Below are positions 23,910 to 35,696 of a stretch of DNA of 64,000 bases, piece after piece. How positions within the stretch are numbered: position 1 is the stretch's first letter; each line of letters begins with the position of its first letter. Origin of the DNA: Rhododendron vialii (Eukaryota; Streptophyta; Magnoliopsida; Ericales; Ericaceae); assembly GCF_030253575.1 (NCBI RefSeq), contig NC_080563.1, positions 33,465,001 through 33,529,000 on the forward strand, written 5' to 3'. The notes below the pieces were generated by a model that was not told the DNA's origin, ran no database searches, and saw nothing but the letters and a program-made list of their open reading frames with translations. A program made the translations under genes and the position numbers.

Positions 23910-24960
23910 TCATTAGAATGAGTAGAAGCACGTTCTTGCATCTTATTTACTTTGTAGTGCATGCTAACTAGGCTCTAGTCTGTATTAGAGCCTGACTAGA
24001 GCCTAATGTAGGGAGGTACTCCCAAGTAGGTAGGTACAAGTAACACCCGAACACGTGATACGCGGAACCAAGAGATAAGTGGACTAGATCTCACCTCCGA
24101 CGAGAATGGAGGTCGGCTGTAAGAACAAACGGCACGAAAGGCCAGTAGTAGATCATGGTTACCGAACAGAAGGAGAGTCTAGTCTTATAATGCCTTAAGT
24201 GATAAGGCGGCATAGGAAGTCTAGAAGATTCCAGTACAATCGTACTCCGTGATAGAGTGGGATCCCGAAAATAAGGGGATCTGCTTGAGTTTCCTAATGA
24301 GGATGGGATGCTCAGTTACTATGGGAAGAAGTCCCATAAGGGCAGGGAAAGCAGCCAGATAAGGGAATGGAATCCATATATTCTGGGTTTCCTGTACGAG
24401 GTAGGAAACCTAAGGCAACACGGATGCTTGGGCATTAAGCATATGAATGCCTATATAAACGAGTTAAACCTAAAGGTGAAAGGTACGCAATACATAGCAA
24501 TACGATTACTTTCCTACTGATAATTAGGATTTTCTCCGGTATGTGATACTTAGGCATCGGATGGCCTTTGCCGACGAGAGGCAAATGTGCGCTCACCCTT
24601 GTCTGCTTTGCAGCTAAGGTTCCGATGACATCTAGGGTTCAGGCAAGGACGCACGTGAGGCTGTCCATCCCAAAAAGCTTCTACAAGCACTAGCTAAGTG
24701 GATTTTTCCCACTTACACCAAACTAGTAAATGCGCACGTTGCACGTGGAGTACAATCAGAAGGGATTTTACTTTGTGAGACAAATCCTGAAACTATTTTT
24801 TAGGGTGGATGTGATCAAAATCTTACCACCAAATAGCATTAGAAACTATGCAATGACAGTGTCAAACAAAATTGAATATCTAATTTTAGTGCATTTCATA
24901 GCCCAAGAACAACTTCAAATAGCTAAACTGGTTTGGCAGAGGTATAGGAGTTGGTTGGGA
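23910..24960. other. Unassigned repeat-like DNA
   Basis: No gene recognised. It contains GC-richer text with short internal repeats (AAGTAGGTAGGTAC, TAGAGCCTGACTAGAGCC) that looks like old LTR-retrotransposon material. I could not find paired ends or a target duplication. Confidence 0.35.
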
Positions 24961-24964
24961 TCCT

Positions 24965-26115
24965 TTCTTCTATCATGTTTCTTTCTTCTATCATGTTTCT
25001 CCCTGTGGTGAAGACCAAGGAAGTGGTATCTTCCTATTTGAAAGAAATCTCCACTAAACCACCTTTGTGCTAGATAAAACTACGACCAGTAGATTGGATA
25101 GTAGATTGGATAGGGCGCAGGATGTAATTAGTTTCTTCACATGAAAACCAAATTCCATCTCCAATAGGATTTTCTTCTATCAAGTTTCTCCCTGTGGCGA
25201 ACATAGTTGTCAAATCATGAATCGAATCGAGAATCGAAATGGTCATTTTTCGAATCGTGAATCGCTCTGATTCGGTCATAACTTCTATAATGCATAGAAA
25301 CCTATGCTTATTGATTAGGGTAACAACAATATATACTACAAATGAAAGATTTAGGCCTAAATCAATAAATACTTTCTTTTAATTGATGATTTGATAATAA
25401 CGTGGAATATTAGGTAAGTTGCTTCTATTGCAACTACCAAGAGATGATGATTCGTAAAGCCTACTTATGGTTCTTTTTGTACGAAAGAGTTATAAGTACA
25501 AAACAAACCCTTAGAAGATCTATAGGGTTGTTATATTCTATTTATCTTCCTCATTTTCGATTCACTCTCGTAATAAATCTCTTTTTCTTATTATCTATCC
25601 ATATAACATAGACAAAAGATGACATATAACAATACTAGACCTTAAGAAAATATTTGAACCCTTTTCAAACAACAAAAGAAGCAAAACAAGAGTAAAAAAT
25701 GAATTTCGGAAATTTTAAGTGAATCGAACGATTCACTGATTTACTTACGATTCTCAGCTATTTCCGATTCGGCAGCCTATTCGTATCGATTACCTACCGA
25801 ATCGTATCGAATCGTACGATATGAATCGTAAATCACCGATTCACTTACGATTCTCAGCTATTTCCGATTCGGCAGCCTATTCATATCGATTGCCCACTGA
25901 ATCGCATCGAATCGTACGATATGAATCGTAAATTGTACGATTCTGACAACTATAGTGGCGAAGACCATGGAAGTGGTATCTTCCTATTTGAAAGAAATCT
26001 CCACTAAACCATCTTTGTAATGGGTAAAACTACAGCCGATAGATTAGATAGGTCGCAGGACGTAATCAGTTTCTTCACATGAAAGCCAAATTCCATCTGC
26101 AATAGGATTGAGAAC
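24965..26115. repeat. Tandem duplication of about 190 bp, split by a hAT insertion
   Basis: The unit running from TTTCTCCCTGTGG through GAAGTGGTATCTTCCTATTT to TTCCATCTCCAATAGGAT occurs at about 24983-25172. It begins again near 25183, is interrupted by the element at 25202-25954, and resumes at 25955-26110. Duplication therefore preceded the insertion. The repeated unit itself is not recognised. Confidence 0.75.
25202..25954. mobile_element. Non-autonomous hAT element with 8-bp target duplication
   Basis: 753 bp bordered by the perfect 8-bp duplication GTGGCGAA (25194-25201 and 25955-25962). Ends are CATAGTTGTCAAATC and GATTCTGACAACTATA (inverted). The inside is rich in GAATCG/CGATTC words and has a 100-bp tandem duplication (CTTACGATTCTCAGC starts at 25744 and 25844). 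No transposase. Confidence 0.88.
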
Positions 26116-27104
26116 GACAATAGTGCCATTATCAACATTACTAAGTTGAGAATATAAGAGGACAAAACACCCTCAAGAAACGGGTTAAACTGGAAGATCA
26201 TGTATCTAATCCTAGCCAAATAAAATAGAAAATTTTGACTTCTCTTACTAAAATTTCTTTCCTTGTTTTTTCCTCTCTTTTTGTTACCAGCAAAATCAAA
26301 TATACAAACATAAGATAATAGAATGACAAGGATAATGCATGACATAAAATACAAATAAATAGAATCCAATATTCAGATGTAAAACTGATGGGGGGAAATT
26401 GACTTGCTTTTATTTCCGGTGTATCAAATTACTCCACCCCCACAAGTATGCTACCTAGTTCATGGGTTCATAACACCACGTCCACAGTGTGTCAAACTGA
26501 CTGCTCAATAAAATATCACAATGGGAAATGAAAACCTCAGAACATTTATTAGTACGTATAATCTAACAATTTGGGCATATTGAGGTCATGCTGTCATGGT
26601 CTTCACCCATATAAGATCATATTTGGGCATAGTTAGACATCTTCATACATTTAAAAGAAGTAGTATAGATTAGCATGCATTAAGCTCTAGTCTGTTTTAT
26701 TCCCGTCTTTTGTTTATTTTCCAAGCGTACCGACTTCATGGTTTGGTTTGACAGACTAGAACCAAATTAGCATGCAACTACAAAATACAATAGTAAACAA
26801 GACATGCTCATGGCATGTTATCTTTTTCTACTCATTCTAATTGCTGGTAATCTAAGCAGTTTGGATCAACGGAAAGGTAATTGATGCAAGTAGTCTGCGG
26901 GTCTAAGTGGTTATAGAGTGAGTCATCGGTTGGTGCATGCAACTTCCAGGATCTATAACCACAAAACCAACATCCTTTGTCAATCTCAAGTGAGAAACAA
27001 CCTGGTACCTCATCTAGACCTCAATTTCAACTAGAATCTCCACCTAAAAACTCAGCTCACTTAACCCATCTTCTCCCCCAATTCACTAACCACCATCAGA
27101 TGAG
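26116..27104. other. No gene recognised
   Basis: AT-rich. A minus-strand frame at 26004-26369 has hydrophobic runs but no recognisable domain and overlaps the tandem repeat. 26400-27100 shows nothing I can name. Confidence 0.4.
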
Positions 27105-27510
27105 GTGAGAATGTTCGCGGATAATGTTTCCGTTTTAAAGACAAAAGAAAATATTTCAAAAGCAATTGTTTATGTCGATACGTTACCAGTGCCGATTGGA
27201 AAAACTGTAATGTCGAGCATACTCATCAAGGAGCTGCCTCTTGTAGGCTTGGCACTAAAGAAAGCAGTTATTGCAAAATCGTATGAAGATCAGATGGTAG
27301 AGAAATGAGGATACCTAAAAGTAGAGTTCCTAATTTTGATCGTATTCTAGGAAAGCTTATAGATGAAGATGAACTTGGTATGTGGAATATCAAAGGAGAA
27401 TATAAAAACGAACTTTTATCTTTTTCCTTGGGGCCAAGTACCATAAGTTATGTCTTCTTTCCTAGTATTTCATTCAATTTTTCCTACATTTCTAGTCTTT
27501 ATATTTGATC
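27105..27510 (+). pseudogene. Third copy of the unit found in the 22.5-23.5 kb inverted repeat
   Basis: Encodes ENISKAIVYVDTLPVPIGKT and MSSILIKELPLVGLALKKAV, then an in-frame TGA at 27306-27308 that overlaps the next open frame (KSRVPNFDRILGKLIDEDEL). Nucleotide homology to both inverted-repeat arms is clear over about 400 bp. The family is unknown to me and no catalytic motif is visible. Confidence 0.5.
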
Positions 27511-28057
27511 TTTGTTTGCATTCCATAAGAGATGAGCTGGCAAACGCAGAGAAAAACCTTGACAAGATTTTTGCGCATTTTCTAAGTTTTAGTTTTGAAA
27601 ATGTTAAAGTTAAGTGCTAATGGTTATGCTAGTCATTGTAGAAATCTAGACATCGAGCGAAAGGTGGTCCAAAACGGGTCGTACTAGTATCAGTCTATAA
27701 TTTTTCAGCTAAGAAAACATGCATGGCAGATTTTACCCAAGTTCAAAACAACGATCAATAATAAGATTTAGGCACCCAATTTACTCATAAACACATAAAG
27801 AAAGTGACAAATCCTTACCTCAAACTTTGAAGAGCTAAATCCAAGATTCCACAAACCCTAGGATCCCAAACTTGATTTCAACCAAGAACACCTCTCTCCA
27901 AACTTGAGCGAGCAAAACCCAAGGTCTAGATCATGATATATGGTGGAGAGAAGGTAAATCTTTGTGGGTTGGAGGTGAAAGAGCTAGAGAGAGAGAGAGA
28001 GTGTGAGAGCTAGAGAGGGAGAGACTATGAGAGTTATGGGAGGGAGAGTGGAGGAAG
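27511..28057. other. No gene; GA-rich stretch
   Basis: 27500-27620 continues the homology to the inverted-repeat arms. 27930-28050 is purine-rich (GAGAGAGAGA runs), probably a worn microsatellite. Nothing else recognised. Confidence 0.4.
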
Positions 28058-28263
28058 GATCCAGTCAATTTGGCTTCGGGCCAGTTTGGTTTATTTAGTG
28101 TATTCGAGCCATTCAAAAATATTTTGAACGGTTCAAATTTAAAGAGTTGTATTAAAAATTTTTTTTTTAAATATTATCTTTAAATCTGAGCCGTCCAAAA
28201 CACTTTTGAACGGCTCAAATGCACTAAATAGACCAAACTGGTCCGAAGCTAATTGACCGGATC
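28058..28263. repeat. Imperfect hairpin-forming inverted repeat
   Basis: Arms of about 88 bp (28058-28147 and 28176-28263). The left arm begins GATCCAGTCAATTTGGCTTC; the right arm ends GAAGCTAATTGACCGGATC. The loop is T-rich. It could be a MITE or a MIRNA-like fold-back; the pairing has many mismatches. Confidence 0.7.
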
Positions 28264-28861
28264 GGGTCCCAGGAGAGTGGCATGAGAGTGTGAGAGAGGA
28301 AGGTAGGAGACTTTCCACTCATTTAGGCCCAATTACACAAAGAACCCTCAACAACTTAAACACCACACCAACTCCCATAACAAATAAGCTATTACACTTT
28401 TACCTCAAAACATATTTTCCTCCTTTTTATTTCCATTCAAATAACTCAAACACATATATTAAACATTAACGTTAAATAAATTAATTATGGGTACACGAAA
28501 GATGTGCCTTCCATCTACCCCAAGTCTGATAATAAAACCAATTGCATTGGAAAATCCTAACATCCCAAATTTTGGACCAACGAATTATTGTCGACTTGAC
28601 ATTTCAATTAACTATGTGCGGTCAGAAATTTAAGTGAATTTTGAATTCGGAAAAGATTTTTTGTTCACCTCCTTTCATTTTAAAATTTTGATCGATCTTT
28701 CCTTTTTTGAATGTTGCATATTCCTTGTCCATTTTGACTATTTAAAGAAACAAATTGAACTCGTCTTTTTAACCCTTCATTCCCGTATTGAAATCCAAAA
28801 ATAGTGGAGGAAAAAATGCAGTACTCTAAAAATAAGGGAAGTCTACATAGTTACCCTACAC

Positions 28862-29184
28862 GTACACTATATTTATTTTTATTTTATGTGAGGCTTATTT
28901 CGGGTCTTACAAAAATTCAGAAAAATTCTCATTAATTGTAAAATATTGTTTTAAAGCCCTACAAAAAATCAGCTCTAACGAATATCGGCAAATTTTATTC
29001 TTGGATTCGTAGGGTCAAAATTGCGTAGTTGAGCAATTTTACCCATATGAATCTAGGAGTAATACTTACAGATATTTGTCGGATCTGATTTTTTACACGG
29101 TTCCATAAAATATTACTATTTTAAAAATTATAGGCATTTTTCTAGATTTTTGTAGAACCCGGAGCCACATAAGATGTAGTGTAC
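28862..29184. mobile_element. Fold-back MITE-like element
   Basis: About 320 bp forming one imperfect palindrome centred near 29023 (CAAAATTGCG...GAGCAATTTTACCC). The outer ends are GTACACTATAT and ATGTAGTGTAC. Internal matched blocks include CTACAAAAAATCAG against CTGATTTTTTACAC. No coding capacity and no clear target duplication. Confidence 0.65.
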
Positions 29185-29524
29185 CTAACATTTTTGTAAA
29201 AATAATCATTACAATTCTTTTATTTTTATTTTTATTAATCGATAGGATGATATTCATTGATAACAAAGGAAAAACATCGAAAGGCCAAGTCATCCTAAAA
29301 GAGGGAACATAACAACTACAATGGAGGCCTAAACACCACGCAAAATATTTAGAACCGCACACAACCTAATGCGCAAAACAGATGGAGAAGAGAGAAATTC
29401 GAAATTTACATGATTTGAGAAAAAATAAAAAAGATGTTTCTTTAACAAAAATGTATGGGTGGCAAGCAGACGACCATTGAATGAGAAATTTTCGACGTGA
29501 AATGTGCTCCGCCCTTTGCTCCCC

Positions 29525-29570
<46 letters not shown>

Positions 29571-32500
29571 GTTGCATGCATGAACGAGCTGGCCTCTCTT
29601 CCTAAGGAGATTGACGTGAAGACAATGTGGCTTCACCGCCGGTAATACGTGGGATGTTCTTCCGTCGCTCCCAGTCGCCGGTGGTGCTGGTAATTCTCTC
29701 TCCCTCCCTCTCTCTCTCTCTCTCTCTCTCTATTTGATCTCTCTGTGAATGTACACGGGATAACTATTGTGTTAGGTCATGAATTTTTGTGGTATTATTA
29801 GTTATGATTTTTTCTGGTCAAAGATACGATTTTTTTGGTGTTCAATTACGAGATTTTGTGTTGGGATACGAATTTTTGTGGCTCGAAATACAAAGCGCAT
29901 CACGGCTCACGTGCACCCTGTTTTAGGGGGGTTTACGGTAAGCGTGTCGACTTAGGAACTGTTTGTTTCACAGAACTAAGGAGTAGTTGAAGAGACATAC
30001 CATGCAGAGGATATGGAGTGTTGCAATTCGAACGCACAAAGCAAGAAACACCACCCCCAACAAAAAAAAAAAGGACTCAAAGAATTTTCCTTTTTCAATG
30101 TTGTAATTACGTACATCAACAACACACACTAGTTTTCCTTATGAATGACAAATTACATATCCTATGTAGAGCATGAATTCTATGTCCTCGGTTTAGATCA
30201 CAAACCAATTGCCGTGGGCGCAGCCCTAGGCCCTTGCAACTTGGGCAGGTCGAATCGTGACATAGTCGACAAATGAAGCGCAAATCAAGACTGAATTAGG
30301 CTTCACAAACCCAACAAGATGTTAGGTATATCCCATGGAACACTAAGGGAGTTTGTTGCCCCTGCTTAGTGGCATGCACGAATAGTATGATTACCAAATT
30401 AAGGGAATTAGCACAATGAATTCTTAATCTTCGTTGGCAAATCAATATGAGACTAAATCCGTTGTTTTGAATGACATTGGGAATTGATACTCTTCACGGT
30501 CCTTCGGCTAGGTCTACATTCATCCTTCATTTCATTTTCCCAGTGCCTGTTTATATGTACTATTAATCTTTCATCGCCTTTTAGCCAGTGAAATATCAAG
30601 AAGATACAGGCAGGTAACTTCAATTAGAGTCATCCCTCCCTTATGGCCGTTTGGTTTGAGGGATTAGGTGAGAAATGATAAGAAACAAAGCGAAATGGGA
30701 AACCTCCTAATTGTTTGGATTGTGACAAATGGCGAGAAATGAGATATATACTACTAAAAACTCTCGTTTTTGGCAAAGGCGTAAATACGTTGAGCACGAG
30801 CGTGCCAAGACTTGTAGCGCCTAATTTTTGATGAAGATTCCCGTAAATCTTGACTCTAACGTAAGAGTGATTGCGTGCGACTCAAAGATTAAAGATCACA
30901 ATGAGGTTCGTGGTTTGTCACACGGTTGTGGACTTCAAATTTCCTAGTCGTATAGGAAATGGGACAACTTTATTGCTCTGGGATAATAAAGTTTGATTAC
31001 AAGAAAAGTAAAAATCCAAACTACTTGATGAAGTGAGTTTGAATGGGGTTTGAGCACGAGGTACTCGGTAGACTACTTTGCTGAAAGTAGGAAAGTGTGC
31101 TTTGCTGGGAAGATTTTGGTTTAAACGTTGAGCTTTGATTGGTGTTGGATCCTTTTTTTATCTTGTGAACTTATATTTATAGGCATAGCAGTAAGCTGAT
31201 TCAAGCCTGAATCTGAATTCTGCTTCGCTCTATAAGTTGACATGTGTCCCATGATGCTTCCTCTTTTCATGCATGTGAGATAATGGATAGTTTTTTGGCA
31301 GTTAACAGATCATGGGTGATGTGGCAATAACTCCCCATTACCCCCCTTCTCTTGCTAGCTTGACATGTGGCCAATTGACTAAGTCAATTGGCTTTCGAAT
31401 TTGGACGAAAATAACTACCACCGACAGCAACCAATTCCCTAAAACCGTGGGCTGCACTTCGTGGGCAAAATCAGCATTTTCTTCGTGGGCCAAACTATGA
31501 GCTTCCTTCCCAAAAACCGTGGGCTACGTTATTCTCATGGGCTGCGTTCTTCTTGGGCCCAAATGGGAAAAGCTCATGGCCCAATACTTAACCGTCAATC
31601 AATTACCCAGCTTCGGCCGAATTTAATTAAAGAATTAATTAAATGGACAATTACGGCTAGCCTGATTCGCGGTGCCAAAAATGGGCATAAACAACTACAC
31701 AGAAGGCCCCCCCACCACTCCTTTCGTCACCAAAAACTGGTCAAATTTGGTTAGAAACAACCATCATCTCTTTTATCACCTTGACACCAAACGGTCCCTT
31801 TAATGAAGTGATTTCCGCGGTCCACTTGAAAACAATGAATATTTTCTGTGGGCATTAGGAAATGGGAACCTGGCGACTCAAGATTTTTGTTTTGCCGATT
31901 AAGAAACCAATAAGCCAATATCGAAAATATCCCAAGCCCTTGTTCTTCTTTTACCTTTAGAGATCTGTTTTTTTCCCAATAGCCCTAATGTGGGAGACAA
32001 GGTCGGTGGTGATGGGGCATTTTGGTAGTGAATTCCACTGCCAACATGCATTTTGCAGCCAACGATCCAATGTCAAGGCAGTGGCATTTTGTGGTCTTGA
32101 ATTCATTGGGGTGAAGGAAAATAGAGCAAAGAGAAGGAAAAGAACCATTAAGACGGGAAAAAAAGGTAGACTTTGTGCTTTAAATCGTTGCGTTATGAAG
32201 ATGACGAATACAAAGGAAGAAGCATCTATGTGAAAGCCTATTTCTTGATTGTTTACTCCAAATTTTGTTGAAACAGATTTCAGTTCTTTATTTATCCTCG
32301 CCTTTTCCTTTCCCTTAGCAAATCCATGATCTTAAAATATGGTCAGTATGCTTTGGAGAAGAACTTGGCATTGTGAATTAAACCGAAGGGCTTCATTATA
32401 TCCCAATGCTATATGGTGTTTCTTTTCCTTTGTCTGCCATATCTTGGGTCAGTTGCAGTTGATAAATTCGCATCAATGTGCCTATTTTTGTGTTCTTAAC

Positions 32501-32738
32501 ACAAGTCCCTTGAGTTCCTCAATTTTTTGGAGGTATATGGAGGCCGCTATTTTAAAACTTAACTTTCTGAGAGTAGTCACTTTGTGCATCTAATGTTAAA
32601 GGTTAGGTCTATCTCCGGTCTTGCCCGCCCATACCCTATTGATTAAGGATACATGGGTACTGTTATTGTTGTTGTGATATTGTTGTTAATGTTTCTGTTG
32701 CACCGACAACATTTTCCCACAGGTGCTTCAATAACATT
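29185..32738. other. Intergenic, upstream of the bZIP gene
   Basis: Two CT microsatellites lie at about 29531-29567 and 29697-29731. GGCCGTTTGGTTTGAGGG at about 30644 and its approximate inverse CACCAAACGGTCCC near 31787 may be the ends of a worn element of about 1.15 kb. A polypyrimidine acceptor TTTCCCACAG at about 32712-32721 precedes the bZIP start, so a 5' UTR intron is likely, with leader exons near 32.0-32.3 kb. Confidence 0.4.
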
Positions 32739-35696
32739 ATGGGAAGTTCAAACATATCACCAAGCCTCAAAACTTCCCCATACACAAACAGGCAGGCCCA
32801 ACTCCCTTCTATAAGTTCCCTTACACATGGTTCTCCATGGGATGGCCATTCAACTCTCGTAGGATCAAAATCCATTGAACAGCCCACAGAATTACTGAGT
32901 CACCATCTCCGTTGTTCTTCTGAGAGTTGTCTCGTAGAGCAACCGTATTGGCTTGACGATCTCCTTAATGAGCCAGAGACACTGGTACAAAAAGGTCACA
33001 GACGTTCAGTGAGCGACTCTTCTACATACTTATGTCTGGAAGCTAATCCGGATGACATCAATGAGGAAACCAACTTCACAATTGCTATTGCTGGTCCTGC
33101 TTCTTGGGGGTGTCAGGCTTTGATTCATCAGATGGATCCGTTGCATGCTTCGTTCGAGAAAAGGCCAAGCTCTTCCGACAAAGAATGGAATATAGTTAGT
33201 GAACCTCTTCCAATGGTTTCAGAAGGGTTGATGTCTACTGCAGCTAGAAAGCCTGACCAAGTGGATTCTGTTTCTCGAAACCAATCAGGCTTACAATTGA
33301 AGCCTTTCCTGTCCAAGTCAGAAGCAAAACGTGCCAAACAGTAAGCCTTTTCTTTCATGTAATCATAAGCTCATAGCAATGGAATTTTCTTACTTGCTAT
33401 TCATGAGTTCATGTTAACAAGAGCTGCTTGAATCTTACTTTGTGCTCTCTATGCTACTTTTTGGAAATGCATATTTTCCAGAATTGTGACACGAATGCAT
33501 TTAGTATATAGCAGGCTTAGGTTCTTACCTACTTCTTTTTTCTTCTTTTTTTTTCAGAAACCGCCATTCTTTAAAAGTGATGTGTGAATTATCGTACATT
33601 TCAGCAATGATTTAAACTTTGACGAAAATATAATTTTGGCAGCTAAAGAGGTCAGATATGTTGCATCACTGGTGGAAATCTAAGCAGTGAATGCGAGTTG
33701 AATTGTGATTTTTGTCTAATCTGTCTGTTGATATTCGTCGGATGCTTCGTAATGGACACTTGGATTACAGTTGCACTTAACAATATCATCAGATGTATGT
33801 TTAGTTGCGTAATTGCTACAGAATAAGTAAAGTGCCTTTTTGCACTCGAAGTTACAAAATAAACATAGAATTTATCCTGTGAAGGCACCCGACTCGGGTT
33901 CGTTTAGCATGGGTGCTCATCACCTGAATTATTATGCATCACACCCGATGACCCATACCCATACTTGGGTCCGTCTGGCATAGGTTCCCATTTCAAAGAA
34001 ATGTGAAGGTTGGAAAAAAAAAATTCCGCGTATTTGACTGTTTAAGTAGAGAGAGATAGAGAAAGAAATGTTGGAAGTAGGGGGAATCTAGGGGGAATTT
34101 TTTGAAAAATACTTTTTGAAAAGGGAAGAGAACAAGGCATTAATCTACACCAAGGGTCCATATCCTTTGTAGTTTTTAAGGTTTCCTTCTTCTGGTTGGC
34201 ACAAACTTCTAATACTAACTTTATTGGTACCTTTTTTTTTTTGATAGGCAACTTTATTGGTACCTTCTTTGATTAGTGTTTCCATTTCTGTGCTGATCCC
34301 TTGCTATTGTGTTTTAGTTCTTTCTTCATTGCCTGGAGAGAACAAAGCTGAAGATGGAGTTCAAGGGCCAAAAATTAATATGCAACGATCTACACTATTC
34401 GACAACAATGTTATTGGTTTCAAATAGAATGTGAATAAAGCTGAGAGACAGCAATACTGATTTCTTGCATAACTATAATTACTTTTCTGTTCCTGTTCAT
34501 AGCTTCTATGTTTTTTTTTTTCTTTTTTGTACTTTGGAAAATAAGCTTCAAGAAAAGGAAGATCACGAGGAAATTAATGTACTCAAGTCTTACTATATGT
34601 CAAAGAGAAATGGTCTTACAATAGTTATCTTCAGTTTTTGTGATACTACTCCTGCACGCTTACTAAGAACTGTAAGATGCCTCAAAATGTAGGCAATCAG
34701 CTCATCGTTCACGGGTCAAGAAGCTGCAATACATCGCTGAACTGGAAAGGACTGTAGAAGCTTTGCAGGCAAAAGCACTTTGCTTTGTATTTACTTTCTT
34801 TTTTTCAAATAAGCACATTTGATACTTTCTGTCAGATGAATAACTTACGCGTTGACACTTACACCCTTACAGGCTGAAGGATGTGCAGTTTCGGCTGAGC
34901 TTGAATTCTTGGACCAGCATAATCTTATATTAGGCATGGAGAACAGAACCCTGAGACAGCGATTAGACAATTTATCCCAGGAGCAAGCGATAAAACAGAG
35001 TGAGTATCCTTTTCCTCACAAGCTAATTTCGTATAATAGCTGGCTGCTTCATTTATATACTTGCTTCTTTTTTGAGTAGCAAATTTTTGTACTCTCTTTG
35101 TTGAGCGACAAAAAACCTCTTCAAGGAATGACTGGTTCGGTCACACCCTTCTGGGGAAAATCCAGGATACCGCAACCACCTATGAGCTACCAGTATCGGA
35201 TAAAGCCAAGTTTCGTGCTAGTCTCGTATACCAGACCTCCAGATCTCCTCAGTGACAACCTTATGCTACTGGACTGCACTCGGGGTTAAAACTTTCTAAT
35301 TCTACTTACCTTCTTGCCATTAAAGTTTTTTCTAGTGATTGTAATGATAATTTCGAATTCTTCATTTTCACTCCATCCTTGCATTGTTTGATGTGTTGCA
35401 CTGTTTTCGGACTACGCTATTGAAAGAACTTTTTCATATGCTTATCTGTTGATATGAAGATTGTTTGAGGTCTATCAATTTCCCAAACCTAAAGCGAGAT
35501 TTTCGTACTTAAGATTCTCTTGAATGATACAGTGGAGCAGGAAATGTTACAGAGAGAAATCGCAAGGCTTCAAACACTGTACCATCTCCAGCTGCTGCAG
35601 CATCAACAGCAGCACGAGCAAGAGCATTCCAGACCTCGCCGAAACAGAAGTCAGGACCTTGACACCGAATTCGCTAACCTCTCCATCAACAAATAG
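32739..35696 (+). CDS. bZIP transcription factor, At4g06598-like, four exons
   Basis: Nuclear DNA-binding protein of 322 residues. Exons 32739-33340, 34693-34768, 34873-34999 and 35533-35696 join in phase. The N-terminal half has WLDDLLNEPETLVQKGHRRS, a motif I associate with the At4g06598 family. The bZIP spans about residues 195-260: basic part KRAKQQSAHRSRVKKLQ, then a zipper with heptads at L218, L225, V232, L239, L246, L253 and L260. The normally invariant Asn of the basic region is replaced by Lys200, with Arg208 in the expected place eight residues on. A coiled-coil tail and a Gln/His-rich stretch (LLQHQQQHEQEH) precede the stop. Intron 2 begins GC rather than GT. All frames are intact, so the gene looks functional. 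The target site is unknown. Confidence 0.9.

Noticed and set aside
30643..31800. A 1.15-kb transposon bounded by GGCCGTTTGG-type ends
   Set aside because: The terminal match is short and the flanks do not show a convincing duplication, so it is mentioned only as a possibility in the intergenic entry.
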